Source: an uncultured Prevotella sp.
GTDB taxonomy: Bacteria > Bacteroidota > Bacteroidia > Bacteroidales > Bacteroidaceae
Direction of reading: 5' to 3'
Length of the DNA: 16,520 nt
Assembly (NCBI GenBank): GCA_900557405.1
Contig: USSF01000052.1
Span: 1-16,520, forward strand
Shown here: in pieces, positions 16,505 through 16,520 of the stretch
How positions within the stretch are numbered: the stretch's first letter is position 1
Layout of the letters: the number at the start of each line of letters is the position of its first letter
Made by a program: the position numbers and the translations under genes
The notes under the pieces: model-generated
Told to the model about the DNA's origin: nothing
What the model saw: only the letters and a program-made list of their open reading frames with translations
Database searches by the model: none

Positions 16505-16520
16505 CTAGTTTCAACCGATA

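Noticed and set aside
1..16520. CRISPR array, tRNA, rRNA, insertion sequence or integrase
   Set aside because: No regularly spaced repeats, cloverleaf-like sequences, transposase-like proteins or terminal inverted repeats were seen on either strand.

Overview
The window looks like a chromosomal stretch of a Bacteroidota genome, most likely Prevotellaceae or a close relative (inference). Reasons: Bacteroidota-type -7 promoter boxes (TAnnTTTG) instead of E. coli-type promoters, weak or absent Shine-Dalgarno sequences, a carboxypeptidase-regulatory-domain/TonB-receptor-like outer-membrane protein, an AraC regulator with Bacteroidota-like sequence, and an AAA-ATPase/DUF1703 gene of the kind that is abundant in this group. 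No rRNA, tRNA, CRISPR array, transposase or phage gene was seen.

Right-pointing half (286-10696): four tightly ordered genes form a carbohydrate-use operon. In order they are an MFS sugar-porter (286-1650), a GH78-type alpha-L-rhamnosidase without a signal peptide (1634-3751, overlapping the transporter by 17 bp), an 889-residue lipoprotein with an alpha-glucuronidase-like (GH67/GH115-like) layout (3762-6431), and a 1365-residue secreted protein that joins a GH43-like beta-propeller, a complete GH2 enzyme and a malectin-like domain (6599-10696). The 167-bp gap before the last gene holds two tandem 31-bp palindromic units whose minus strand carries canonical G-quadruplex motifs, followed by possible promoter boxes. 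A strong intrinsic terminator (10729-10781) closes the operon. No SusC/SusD pair is present here. The model suggested (inference) is that the two exported enzymes trim a plant-type glycan containing galactose or uronic acid and rhamnose outside the cytoplasm, the MFS protein brings in a small rhamnosylated product or free sugar, and the GH78 enzyme acts inside.

Left-pointing half (16391-10879): an AAA-ATPase/PD-(D/E)XK protein (16391-14799), an outer-membrane beta-barrel protein with a carboxypeptidase-regulatory N-terminus (14732-11922) and an AraC-family regulator (11820-10879) that converges on the glycosidase operon. The beta-barrel gene ends in a 21-bp in-frame tandem duplication that doubles its stop codon. 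The regulator has its own promoter-like box just upstream.

Edges: positions 1-285 hold a good leftward promoter for a gene outside the window plus the leader of the operon, in which I could not identify a convincing promoter. Positions 16392-16520 hold the promoter of the AAA-ATPase gene and a possible divergent rightward promoter for a gene beyond the right edge.
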